Origin: Onchocerca volvulus
Taxonomy: Eukaryota; Nematoda; Chromadorea; Rhabditida; Onchocercidae
Reading direction: 5' to 3'
Assembly (NCBI GenBank): GCA_000499405.2
Contig: HG738140.1
Coordinates: 186,001-250,000 of the forward strand
Length of the DNA stretch: 64,000 nucleotides
The translations under genes and the position numbers were made by a program. A model generated the notes under the pieces. It was given only the letters and a program-made list of their open reading frames with translations. It had not been told where the DNA came from and made no database searches. Positions 39,764 to 51,000 of the stretch are shown piece by piece. How positions within the stretch are numbered: the stretch's first letter is position 1; every line of letters begins with the position of its first letter.

Positions 39764-40763
39764 TCAGCCCCTCGATTTATTTTTTCGCATCATTGTCGCC
39801 ACCGAAAGAACTGTAATGAATGTGCAGAACTGTAGGAAGATACGAAATCTGAAAAGATAAATACTTCATTGTCAAAACTATCAAACCATTTATGCCTCAC
39901 CAGGTTGTATCTTGAGATTGACTAAATATGCAAACATTCAATTTGCATATTTTCTTGAAATATGCAAATTGAATGTTCTGAAAACTATTCTCATACACAA
40001 TATTTTCTTTTTAAGTTATTTTTATGCAATACATATGCTTATTGTTTCAAGATAACTATGTTTTCGCAAAAACATCTTTAAATAATAGTTCCTCAAAAGT
40101 ATTCTGATATGTATCGTAATATATTTTCCATCTCTCAATTGAAAAGAAATGATATCTTCCGTGATTACAGGGAGAGTATTATGATGTAGCAACTGAATGT
40201 GAAGGAAAGAAGTATTAAGGTTCTGAATTATTCTCACCTGTGCTGGGCGAACGATATTCTTTCCGAATGAGGCTTCAAAAAGCCATTCAAAGCAATCCAA
40301 GGTAGTACAATTCCAGCGAGAACGTAAGGATTCTTTAGCCAATCTTGTCGTCTTTTCAACATTTTATAATCTACCTGAAGAAAAAATAATGCATTTCGAT
40401 GATGGAAATAAGCGGCTTCAAATTTTTATTCTGAGTGCCTTTCATAAATGCCAACAATGATGATAACCATGTATTGACTAAACCATTCGACCAGTAGTAA
40501 CCAGCAACACATGATGAAATAAATGGAATAGTTAAAGGTACCTAAATATCATTTGTTGATAATTATATCTGAATAACTTACAGTTTTGGCAGTTGTCTCA
40601 GCATCAGAACTACTAACCTGAAAAATTCAACGGTCAATTTTGAATTACTCCGAATGGTATTAAATAAATATGGCAATTTTTTCCACTTACATATAGAAAG
40701 GAAAGAACTTGAAAATTTTCCTCCGAGAGAACTCACAGATCTCAAAGAGCAATATTTACTCAT
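39764..40763 (-). CDS. HIG1-domain-like small membrane protein A
   Basis: Exons 40763-40737, 40617-40582, 40374-40238 and 39848-39764 join in phase to 95 codons (94 aa). After a short polar N-terminus come KRRQDWLKNPYVLAG at residues about 28-42, hydrophobic segment 1, PHSERISFAQHRFRIFLQ, and hydrophobic segment 2 ending in a basic KNKSRG tail. NPxVxxG, the SxxQ spacing and the RxRIxxQxxT pattern match the HIG1 domain of mitochondrial respirasome-assembly proteins (HIGD1/HIGD2, yeast Rcf1), though divergently. Exons 2 and 3 have exactly the lengths (36 and 137 nt) of those in gene B next door. The first exon is uncertain. The 27-nt exon used here has a GTGAGT donor and lies 28 nt after TCATTTTAG. 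An alternative path joins 41011-40978 and 40731-40691, both with GTAAGT donors, to exon 2 in frame. Confidence 0.75.
39933..39977. repeat. Perfect 20-bp hairpin in an intron of HIG1-like gene A
   Basis: AACATTCAATTTGCATATTT at 39933-39952 is followed, after a 5-nt loop, by its exact reverse complement at 39958-39977. Each arm carries the octamer ATTTGCAT/ATGCAAAT, the classical POU-factor site. It sits in the last intron (40237-39849). Confidence 0.9.
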
Positions 40764-40791
40764 ATTTATTCTATTTACTATGTCATATGAG

Positions 40792-40793
40792 CT
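40792..40793 (-). promoter_or_regulatory. Candidate spliced-leader acceptor, HIG1-like A
   Basis: Minus-strand ATCATTTTAG ends here, 28 nt before the chosen ATG at 40763. If the alternative upstream exons are real, this is instead unused sequence. Confidence 0.3.
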
Positions 40794-40977
40794 AAAATGA
40801 TAACTTGAACATTTTTCAAATTCCTTGAATACAATCGAAAATTCATTCATTCGCGTATTTTAAATTTTATTCGAATTCATTTATTATTCTCACAAATTGC
40901 GTAATAAGATCCTGACGTATAAATTTAAATTGTTGGTTCTCATGAACAAAGATCTCAACAAACAGGAAATTACTTAC

Positions 40978-41296
40978 AAACAGAAACATACGTAAAGTTG
41001 CGAAAACTCATTCGAGCTCTCTCAACGTCACTTTTGGAAATGGAGAATACTTTTGTATGATGAGGAGAGATGGGGAATAGCTTCTTGGATTGTTCATGCT
41101 GCAGTGATATCATTAATTTTGAAAATTAAAGGAAAAAAAAAAAAGGAGAGAAGAAAGCGAACCAACCGATACATTGGCCATATACACTTTCCGCAGAGCG
41201 CCTATTATCATACTTCTCTGCAAAGCATAAATTTCTACTTCTTCTAAATCTCGTACGTTGTTGAGTCGGAGAGTAAGGAGAAAGAAAAGTAGCCAT
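40978..41296 (-). other. Candidate upstream exons of gene A
   Basis: Two exon-like stretches lie here. One runs 41098-40978, between CACTGCAG and T|GTAAGT, open throughout (40 codons, including KLFPISPHHTKVFSISKSD). The other runs 41296-41186, from an ATG and hydrophilic (MATFLSPYSPTQQRTRFRRS), with a phase-0 donor GTATAT. They join in phase with each other and, through 40731-40691, with exon 2 of gene A, giving about 177 residues. The tandem copy B has no equivalent, so they may instead be alternative 5' exons, a separate gene or chance. Confidence 0.3.
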
Positions 41297-42582
41297 GGAA
41301 ATGGCACAGTCCCCAGAATCCTTCCCCACATTATACAGATAGCAAGTAAGACCAAACACCGGGAGTTCCTAGATTTTACGGCCGAGACATTAGAAAGCGA
41401 CACACAGTTGGAAGAAAATTAATTTCGAAGCTTCCGCGATACTGAGTATGGTGATTATCTGGACGGGGGATAAATCGGGATGACTTTTGTGTATGACTTG
41501 CTTCCAAATGAAAAACTTTATGAAGAAAACAAAAGCGATCAACACGCGACACGCAATTCTAAATCACATTTTCCTTGCACTATACAGATTGCTTATGTCC
41601 TTAGTTGCATGCATTTGCAACGGCTTATCGCATGCTTGAATTATATTTTTCTATCTAATGTGTATACTATATGCAAGTTCTATCTATTGCTACAATACAA
41701 TAGGACGATGAAAATTAAATAAAAGCAATAAGTGTCAATACTTAATTGCAAGCAAAGTCAAACCCTAAACATTCGTGAATGCAGGATTAACAGACTTTCG
41801 TTTTCTGAATATTTATTTTATCCCGCCACTGCTCGACGGCCTAAAATAGACTTGTCAACTAAAGATGCATATAATTAAACAATGAAAAGTTAATCCCACC
41901 GCATTCCATGAAAATTTTGAACAAGAATAATTTTTTTCTGATCAATTATTTCATCGCAATTATGGCTCTTCTTTAGAAGACAGCAATCGAAGAGCATTCG
42001 ACCGAAAAATGACGCATCATTCGGTTTGAATTTGCTGATAGTATCGAGCCGCTGTGGCACACGTAAGTACGAAGACGAATGAAGATGCTTGCAAGAATAG
42101 TCGGAATCTGAATAGATGATTACCATAACTAATTATGATAATGTGCAATTAACGCTTTCGCGATGATAATTATGATAATTTTCGATTATTATAATCAATT
42201 GATGAGAAAAACTAAAGATCTACGAGTGAAACACGTGTACCAGAATATTTTGAGCAGGATTTTCATTTTTTTCCAACATTGATCGATCAGTCTATCCCAG
42301 GGAAGAGAAATGGATGAAAATTTTCTAAGTATATGAGCAGTTGGCAGTAGGATTATTCCCTGATTATCATCTGCGATTACTTAGGTCATCTTGGGTCATC
42401 CGAAGAGTTAGTCAATTAATTATTAAGAGAAAAGAAGTAATCCCAAATACGAGAGGAGAATGAAAGCAAAATGCATTCAAAAATTCTTTCTAGGGCAAAA
42501 CCCAACAAATTCTCATCGAGTAATGTTGCAATGCAAAGGAAGAAAGAAACCGATATCTCAATATGTCACTTGTTATACCGGG

Positions 42583-43396
42583 TCAAGCTTTTACAAACAA
42601 CACAAGTCTAAAGAGAATAGTTGAAGCCAAGAATTGATCAGACGATATCCTTCCTCTAATTTTCAGATTCTTATCAAATCACATTTTAAATCAAAGTGTT
42701 TTCGGTATTACCTGTGTTCCGCGAATGAAACTCTTTCACTGTGGGGTTTCAGATATCTCATCAAGGCTATCCAGGCTAACAAAGTACCCGACAGAAATAC
42801 CGGATTTTTTAGCCAATCACGACGACGTTTCATTTCTTGCTGTTGTAGCTGCAACGAAATATGCAACAGAATCCGAAGGATAGCTTTTTCTTCACAAAAT
42901 TCTGAATCGATTACAACATTGTGCCAACTATCACTCGTATCTTGATCTAACAGGAAAGAATGTCAATTCATGACAATAACTTGTGTTGGATTATCACTGC
43001 TTTCAACATCAACCATTATCATTATAATTAATGCTATTATCACATCAGTTCTTATCACTGAAAAATCTTATTAAACTTATCAATCCATGCGTAACCCAAA
43101 ATGAATTTCTTAATCAAAGCTATTGATTTCAAACGAAACTTACGTTCATTCCGACAACTCCTGGATGGTAATCCTTATTCTGAAATAGTATATATTCATA
43201 AATACGAAAGGATAAAGTTCGCTTTGTCTTGAAATACATGCTACTCTAAAATTACAATTAATTACCCATCAAATTTCGAAAAATTCTAATTATGATCTGG
43301 ATGGATCCTTTTTGACAGTTTATGCTAATTAATCTCAAACCAACTAACCTTTTGCAATGTTGCTGAAGTCATTAACGCCGTCCTAATCAAATTCAT
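42583..43396 (-). CDS. HIG1-domain-like small membrane protein B
   Basis: Exons 43396-43349, 43179-43144, 42848-42712 and 42655-42583 join to 98 codons (97 aa). The core KRRRDWLKNPVFLSG and KPHSERVSFAEHR is close to that of gene A (KRRQDWLKNPYVLAG, KPHSERISFAQHR). Exon 2 (36 nt) and exon 3 (137 nt) are identical in length in the two genes, and the last intron splits an Arg codon in phase 2 in both. This is therefore a tandem duplication that kept its introns. The N-terminus (MNLIRTALMTSATLQK) resembles a mitochondrial targeting sequence. The last exon (GRISSDQF, then a hydrophobic run ending VKA) is less certain: its acceptor (AAAATTAG) lacks a pyrimidine tract and the intron is only 56 nt. 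Function by analogy: inner-membrane respiratory complex assembly. Confidence 0.75.
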
Positions 43397-43406
43397 TTTC
43401 GATCAA

Positions 43407-43408
43407 CT
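43407..43408 (-). promoter_or_regulatory. Candidate spliced-leader acceptor, HIG1-like B
   Basis: Minus-strand GCTAATTTACAG ends here, 10 nt before the ATG at 43396. It has a pyrimidine-rich tract and canonical AG, with no coding exon upstream. Confidence 0.45.
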
Positions 43409-45155
43409 GTAAATTAGCATTATATTATATATCATGCAGCCATTACAACAAATCTCGGCGATACGGGCCAATTTAAATTCTGTTGGATTCAAGATTTTCG
43501 ACGAAACAAAAGACTTATTGTAAATGAAAGAAGGAGGGCTATGAAAATACACGAATGTCGAATATTTTTCGAACATTTTTTTTACCGAAAGTCAACTTAA
43601 AGAAATTTTGGGAACCATAGTTTCTGAAGATGGTTGGCAGTTGATCTGAAGCCTTAAAAATGCAGCCAACTTTGAGAAAAGAATTCATTCAATATTACTC
43701 ATCGATCCAGCATGGGGAAAATTTGTAGAAATTATGTTCTATACAGACATATGGACATTCTCCAGCTAAATCCTATCAGCAAATTCCAAGTAGTAATTAG
43801 TATTGTCTCGCTCTAATGAACGACGATATTAATCTCTGAGATCTTCATCGTCGGATTTGATCTGCATTCAGTTGAGATCAAGTCTAGCCAGCAAATGGAA
43901 ATCGAGAATGACAAGCTAAATGAAAAGAATGATGAAATGTAAAAATTATAATCAATTTATTTTTCTCTCAGCTGAAATAGGTAGAAGATTGAATTTACAC
44001 AGTTACTGAATACAACCTATCCTCTGATCAATCTTTCATCACTCTAAACTTTGGCAAGTACCAAGCAGTTACCTCTATCGAGAAGAGAATATAACAAGGT
44101 GACAAAGGCGATCTTTTGTCACAATTTCCTCTCAATGTACTATTCCGGAAAGTGAATCGGAACATCATCAAGTTGAAGACTTAGTTGGATATTTTGCTGT
44201 GAAGAAAACTTCGGATAGAAAAACTAACTTCTATCGAAGACAACGTTAGAAGAGAAAATGAAGTTACCACAATCCGACATTTCATCAAGCAAACATATCA
44301 GGCTCAAGTCTAACTGTCCCAACTAGGCCAGATTTATGTCACATTGATCAAGTAGAATGATCAAGGATGACAACAAGTTTAAAGTGTTAGAGCTACTACA
44401 TTCGACGACTCGGCATCTCTCGTACTACTCATCTGTCACTCCCACATATCGATTTTCGTCAACAATGAAATTCACTCGTTCACTTAATCGATATATGGGG
44501 AATCATATTGATTGGACGGATTTTTTGCCGTTAGTGTTTTTTTCTTTTTTCGAAATCTGGATTGACTAGACTTTAGCGACAAGTTAACTTTCAAATCCCA
44601 AATGCTGGCCAGAATGAGAGGCCTAGATGAAATCACGTAAGCTGTTCTTGTTAATATTTGTGGACAATTGTACAATGTGATGTGTTATCATATTAGAAAC
44701 TTATATCTACTCAGTTATCTTAATGTGAAAAACGTACAAGGAAAGTGAAGTACCACCACTCTATAGATGATCTGAAACTTGTACGCATCGATTTCTAAAA
44801 TTGAAAAACAACCTTCTCAGACACTTTTCAGTATAGAACTGAAATTATACGAAGTTACAGCAGTCGAAAACGTCCAAGTTGGATTCAGATGCAGTTATAT
44901 GTTTGTTTTTGACGTGTAATCTGACACGTTTGCAACGTTCAAATATACTTGGGTAAAAGAAAGCGTTGCATATCATTTATTCTCTGCGACAATTCAAGAA
45001 AAAAGTCGAATAAAACTTTATTTTACATGCTATCCACAAAATACTTGAAAATTAATATGGACAAAAAAAGCAAAAATCGTAAAAATCATTTGTTAAATCA
45101 TTTGCAATATCGCAATGTCCTTTATCAGACTATCGCTATGTATTACCATATACAT
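43409..45155. other. Intergenic between HIG1-like B and C
   Basis: About 1.7 kb with no phased exons. Short ORFs on the plus strand (44357, 44949) are lysine- and asparagine-rich and have no supporting splice signals. Confidence 0.45.
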
Positions 45156-45719
45156 TTATTCATCGTGACGGATATACTGCTGGTCTCTGATTGAAGTACC
45201 ATGATACCAGGCAACTGTACCGGCAAATGCCGTAAGTGGTACCAAAGCAATCGATCTAATATATTGCATCATATGATTTACATCTCAAAAATTGCCGCAA
45301 ACACTTTAAAGGAACCTAACCAAATAAATTAAACCAGATATAATGTAATTCAAAATCTTGCGAATTTAGGCTATTCACAGAAAGAAAAAGTAAAAATAAG
45401 TTTTTCGATCAAAATGGATAATTAGAAAGTTTCGTAAAGAAGAATTGATAATTATTCATTTACCGGTTGAATTCGGTCTGCGACATACTTCTTATGATAC
45501 GTTTGCGAGAAATAGAGAACGCCGTGTACAGAGCAACACATGCAAGGACTGGAATAGCCGGATTTCTCATCAACTTCTCGTACATCTTTGTCATCGTTCC
45601 TGAATCGTCAGGCTGCAAAAACTTGCATCATGCATGCAACATGCATACAACATCACAATTCTTGCTTCTTTTCAGCTAAACTAATAAAAAGTTACCAGAG
45701 GATGGAAGGGGAGCAACAT
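45156..45719 (-). CDS. HIG1-domain-like small membrane protein C
   Basis: Exons 45719-45696, 45612-45464 and 45255-45156 join to 91 codons (90 aa). The order is a short N-terminus with an acidic PDDSGT, KMYEKLMRNPAIPV at about residues 17-30, hydrophobic segment 1, a basic hinge (SRKRIIRSMSQTEFNR), hydrophobic segment 2 (LVPLTAFAGTVAWYHG at about 62-77), and a polar tail ending RHDE. RNPAIP and the two-helix hairpin fit a divergent HIG1 fold. The last intron again splits an Arg codon in phase 2, 33 codons after the NP, against 31 in A and B, so C is probably an older paralogue. The start has a candidate trans-splice acceptor 36 nt upstream. The HIG1 assignment is weaker than for A and B, but the exon model is solid. 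Confidence 0.75.
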
Positions 45720-45754
45720 GCTGTCGTTGTTTAGTGTTACAATTTACGCAAAAC

Positions 45755-45756
45755 CT
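45755..45756 (-). promoter_or_regulatory. Candidate spliced-leader acceptor, HIG1-like C
   Basis: Minus-strand TTTGTTTCAG ends here, 36 nt before the ATG at 45719. It is a canonical nematode acceptor with no coding exon upstream. Confidence 0.4.
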
Positions 45757-46038
45757 GAAACAAATGCGCTACTAACGTGATAAAATCAGAACATTACAAG
45801 TAATTAACGTAAAAATTGAATGGTGATGCCATTTACTAACGCCAATATACATTTTAGCATCGGATAGCAATAAATGCTGCTAGTTAGACAGTAAATAAAT
45901 GTGAACGAAGTATTCAGACGTCATTAAACGTAATGAAATGTAAACTTCCGTACACCTTAGTTATTGCTAGGACACTCATCTATTTTCGACTTACCAACAA
46001 TCTATAAACACTATAAAGTATCTCTCGCACAACTCATG

Positions 46039-46412
46039 TAAAGTTATGTGAAAAGTGCGAAGTGCAAGGTGTGCGGACAACATCGCACCACTGACCAGTG
46101 CAAGTACATGCCGCATGCACAACAACTGCACATTTGTTTACTGATGAAATTTGAAGTGAAATCAAAATAATAAAAGAGAGCAATCGATAGTGGAATCTAC
46201 TGCCTCTCCTCTCGTTCCTTTCCCCCTATCTCCGCTCCCCCGCACCTCTCTCTCTCTTTTCATCCCCCTTCTTCTATTCCCGCTCTCCCGCGCCTCTATC
46301 TTCTGTTTTCTGATGAAAAAAAAGCGCATGAAAAGTACTTAATATGCCAGCTGAGATGATGAATTTCCGGACCGGTCTAACAGGTAGCACCGTCGTTGCC
46401 ACCGAGGGCTAA
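46039..46412 (+). other. Relatively GC-rich patch with short protein-like frames
   Basis: At about 46040-46170 a plus-strand frame contains CKVCGQHRTTDQC, a Cys/His spacing (C-x2-C-x2-H-x5-C) reminiscent of a small zinc finger. After the CT-rich tract, an ATG at 46344 opens a 22-codon frame (MPAEMMNFRTGLTGS) with a possible donor (ACAG|GTAGCA). Composition here is clearly less AT-rich than the surroundings. The pieces may be 5' parts of a plus-strand gene divergent from HIG1-like C, or a promoter/UTR island. No complete model could be built. Confidence 0.25.
46201..46315. repeat. CT-rich tract with internal duplication
   Basis: An almost pure pyrimidine stretch on the plus strand. CCGCTCCCCCGCACCTCT recurs about 55 bp later as CCGCTCTCCCGCGCCTCT, so it is an imperfect tandem duplication. 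It lies between divergent coding signals and could be a promoter-proximal GAGA/CT element; that role is an inference. Confidence 0.7.
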
Positions 46413-47321
46413 TTCCGGAAAGATGAGAAGGGCCCAAGTAAATGATCTGTTCCTTTCAGAAATCATTTCATTGATTTCATTCATGAGATTGATTACTCTC
46501 TTCTTGAACAAATTGCCTCAATGTTTCAAAATAGTATCATCGATGATGTGACAATTGGAATGTTGCATTTGTCGGAATTTATGAATTCTTTGCTGCGATC
46601 AAATTTTTGGGGATTGATTAAGCAAAAACGTTTGTGCAAATTTCAACTTCCACGCGATGTTGTTCATTTGTGACATCTAATTCGTATTTCATATCGTTCC
46701 TTTTCGAAGTACAGTGCTAATTTTGATCAAAGTTAAATCGATGATCTCATTTTAAACGACTTCATTATGTGAATAACAGCTGGGCTTGAAAGTCAGTTTT
46801 ATTAAGAAGTTTGGAGATGGATGGCCGATCGACTGATTCGTTCCTCAGAAAAATATTGATGAATTGAACTTTCATTCATTCATTCTTCTTGTTCTTAGAT
46901 GACTAAGAAAAGTTCTCGAAGTTATTTAATTAATAATAGTTTTCTATCTAAAGAGCCTACGGTTTTCTTGTATTCTTCATCGTCAAATGATAGATAATTA
47001 CTGAGAGAATGATTCTGATGAATGACTACTTACTGTGGAACAACCAATTATCGATTCCTTGAATGCGGTCAGTATGTTTACTTAATCATCAATTTCTAGT
47101 TGATTTCTTCATCAAGAGATCAAAAAGCGATCAAATTTCTGATAATTTCAATTTTCGCACAGTTGTATTGTTTTTTCAAAGTGTTGCCAAAACATTCATA
47201 AGGCAGTTGGTTGAACTTTGGAGTGTGAACTAACAAAATCTAATTTTCACTCGAAATTTTTGCAGATAGAATTCGAACAGAAATTGCTGACTGTTGAGTT
47301 GAGGATAGAATTAAGATAAAC

Positions 47322-47668
47322 ATGGCAAATAAAGGTCAACTGAACGAAAAATTGGTAGAAAATATTAAGGAAGGTGACATTTGAAGCAGCAAGTTTCGAT
47401 GGTATAGAATCAAGCATTTTGCTGAAAGTGAAATAAAGTAAATTTTTCAGTTATCTTTTGAAATTTTCCTTTTAATCGATGATAGTTTTGCTAATCATTA
47501 GCGAAATAAAAGGAAGTGAAATCTGTTCATATTATCAAAAGCTGTCGAAATGTATCTAATTCAATTTTATCAATTTATGAGTGACCTGTATTTTTGGACC
47601 TATGATTTCACGAGGACTAAGAACATTGTTTTTTGTTAGTCGCAGAAAACTTGGCCGATACGGCATGA
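47322..47668 (+). CDS. Candidate small plus-strand gene
   Basis: ATG at 47322 lies about 50 nt after a strong acceptor (AATTTTTGCAG). The first exon (47322-47373: MANKGQLNEKLVENIKE) ends at G|GTGACA and joins in phase to an exon beginning at 47640 after TTTTTTGTTAG, reading VAENLADTA and stopping at 47666-47668. The same second exon is also bounded by a perfect donor (GTAAGTG at 47691). In another frame it reads SQKTWPIRHELINERHL without a stop, so an alternative coding path is possible. AATAAA follows at 47941. The family was not recognised, and a 26-residue product would be unusually short. Confidence 0.3.
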
Positions 47669-47940
47669 ATTGATCAACGAAAGGCATTTGGTAAGTGTAC
47701 AAGTGATCGACTCTGATATTAATTGGTCATTGTTTGAATTACTAAGCATTAACAATTTTATAAATTCATCGAATTGCGATACGCTAGAAAATTGAAATAT
47801 TAATTTCTTAATCTTCACTTAAGTTCCATTTTATGATACAAACATTGTACAACAATTCTCCTACAACAGTTATCAAGAATTTCCAGTTAATTTAATATCT
47901 TAAATAAGTAGACTTGTGCGTGGAAACACATAATATGTGG

Positions 47941-47946
47941 AATAAA
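47941..47946 (+). terminator. AATAAA poly(A) signal candidate
   Basis: AATAAA on the plus strand, about 270 nt after the stop of the candidate small gene and before a T-run. It lies just beyond the 3' end of the convergent thioesterase gene. Confidence 0.35.
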
Positions 47947-48076
47947 ACTTTTTTTTTTTAAGATGAGAAACTTTTCAAAATAACGCATGAAATACTGCTC
48001 CTTCTAATAGCATGCAGTCTTTGGATACATGCATCACACTGCACATTTGTTGCAATCTTCTGGAGAAAAGACAAAA

Positions 48077-51000
48077 TTATTGAATTTTTTTGTGATGGCG
48101 TGCAAGAAATCCATCGAAATGTCGCTTTGCATCCAAGTAAAGCATTCCTTCTAAATGAGAAACGAAATTTAAGTCGTGAAATCAAATTTATCTTAAAAGT
48201 TATCTATCACATTTGAGAATCACTATCGCAGTTCAAGATGATTGTTCCTATGTGTTATAATATATGAGATTTCTTCGGAGTAGAAGTACTTGTGGGGAAT
48301 GATCAGAAGGCTCCGTGGATATTTCTGAAGACTAAAATCTCCTTGAAGAGGATTTTAGGAAAGCAAATAATTTACTACCCGATCTTCCATGCATTGTTTT
48401 TGAAAAGGAATTAACAAAATCTGAGAAGCACATACCCGAGTATGAATACGGTATGACAATTGGTACGGTACGATCCGATTGAAATGTCAGATAAAATGTG
48501 TTTGTTAACTGAAATTTTCAACGATTGAATTGAAATTAATTAAAAATTCAATGTGAAAGTGTATTCCCAAACTCTGGATGAGTGGACTATGGCGCAATAA
48601 ATTTTTGCGTATTTTTTTTGTTTAGCTTAAAAATCAATGTGAAAAACAGTGTTTCCATCTGCATATATCCGTAACTGATTGCATATTTCTTTAAGATTTA
48701 CCTTTACTAAAAAATGATTTAGAGAGGAGAGCCTACCTAATTCGCAATTTTTTTGTAATTTCCATTTCCAATGTAAAAATGATGCGAATAAATGGACATG
48801 AAATTTCTAACAAAATGAAAAAACGAAAATGTCCGAACGTTGCAACATGTCATCCGTCTACCCTATTTCATCAAATAATTTCACCACATTTTTCAGTTGA
48901 TTGTTTAATTTATTGTAAATATTACTTCGCGGTTTCCAGTCATGAGATCCAAAACTTCGGCATCAATAATAAGTTGCATATAGTGATCAGTACTGTAGCA
49001 TACCTGTAATCATTTACGTCGCATTATGCATCTTATCACTTACGATTAAATCTTTTTACTATAAAATATATCAAAAATAATTTGATGCAATAAAATTATT
49101 ATGAGAGAGAGAAAAAAACGAATGTCCTGTTTGACTGAGCTATCTATTAAGTATGCAGTGATATTAAATGAGCAATTTCAGGTCTTCCGATTCCAAATCA
49201 ATTTCCAATCTATTTTTCGGGGATATACGATTGCTTATAATTATTGGGAGTACTGAAAGAAGTGACATCGCTTATCATTTCACTGCTGAAGATAAATCAA
49301 GCGACAAACTTTAACTTTCAATTTTTCATTAAAATTTGACTTATGTGCTGTCAAGATATAGGATGGCAATAATTAAATAGTATCAAAACATAGAAGAAAA
49401 TACTCCCGGAAAAAATGGAAAAACGTTTGGCTGAGATCACACCTGTCGTATAATCAATGGATGAATTCATTATTCAATGAAATCGGCATCCGGAAGCCGG
49501 ATCCGGTCCATGATAATTGAATTTATTAAAAATAAGCTGCTATTATGGACATCTTAACATAATAAGTTCAGAAAAAGCTTAAGAAATTGTTTGGATTTCT
49601 AAAATTTGTCATGGAAATTCGAACTGTTCAAATTATTACTGAATGTTTTGTTGATAATAGACTTGCTTGAACATAAGAAGATTAGTAGATGATCATACTT
49701 ATTCGCTGCACACTTCAAACTCGTCTTTTTGAAGAGCTTAAACAAGCAGTCAGTAAACGTTTCAGTCGGATTCGGATAATTACATGTACGATACAGGAAC
49801 GTTAGACATAACTTTGAGAGTAAATTCAACGAGTCATAACATTCGAAGTTAATGCTATTGATAGTTATGATGACACGAATGTCACAGCGCAAATCTTGCA
49901 TTATGAAATATGAATAGCGTCCTATCTGTTTATGTATAGTTGGATTTGGAAGCCTTCGTGAGATGAGGCTAAGAAAAAATTAGGCAAAAAACGAAGAGGA
50001 AGAATGATTGGTAGGAATTTGGAAGGATTCCGATGAACGATCTTCTTTTTTCGCAAATTCTACGACATTCTGATCAAAAATATTGCATATACAATACTGG
50101 AAAGCGTAAAAAATTGAATTTACTATTTCTTTGCACATGTCCTAATTCGAAGGAAAATTGAAAGAAAGCAAAGAATGTTTACTGAAATGACCTGGCTTGA
50201 AAGAAGAAGGATTGAGCCCACATCTACGCTTTTGCGAAACATAATGTCAGCCACGCCACATAGGCGGCAACGATTTCCGCTGAAATACGTATTAATCTGT
50301 ATGTATATAAGTGTATTGAATAATTACAAGTGATTAGCAGAATCAACAGAAACAGAATCTACAAATCAACCGTGAACGAAAGAAGCTGAATTTGCAAACG
50401 TGAAACGTGAGAAATAAAACATGTCAACATGGGAACAATACCTGAACAAAGACGCATTCGACCAACCTAATTCCATAGCTTTTCGCATCAGGAAGCCACC
50501 AAATATTTTCCCATATATGTTTCGTTTTATAGGATAACAAATAATGGTATCACTAAGACGAGCGTCATAAATCCATGCATGATTGGGTGGCAAAATTCGA
50601 TTATGCTTTTTTTGACTTCTGAAAAAACTCTTCGACAGTTTTCCGTTCAAAGGGATGAGTTTCAGTAAAGAAAACTATTTAATTAAGTTGGAAATATTTT
50701 GAATTTGAATTATAAACCTGAAAAATATAAGCATAAGACAGCTATTGAGCTATGGATCATGAAACTCTAACTGCTGGATCGAAACAATTCATATTTTCAA
50801 TTCTATTATAGATTGTATTGCTAATTACTAAATGACCATAACTCCCTATCAACTTAAAGCTTGCCGATAAAAAGCAGCAATATAAATCAAGACGAATTTT
50901 TTTTTTTTTTTGTTTTTTGTTTTTAAACTGGTAAAATAATAAACGGTTTGAAGCATGAAATATGCAGCCCACTGAATTCTTCACGAAGGTCCTCACCCTG

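Noticed and set aside
41113..41403. 96-codon hydrophobic minus-strand ORF
   Set aside because: Overlaps a different frame with better splice consistency, has no matching neighbours, and could be an antisense shadow.
42856..42957. Upstream open extension of HIG1-like B exon 3
   Set aside because: Open in frame, but its acceptor would break the phase from exon 2, whereas TTGCAG at 42849-42850 keeps the phase and gives the same exon length as in gene A.
49599..49901. 100-codon minus-strand ORF within the thioesterase gene
   Set aside because: It falls in an intron; the phased exons at 50279-50192 and 49003-48926 join directly across it.
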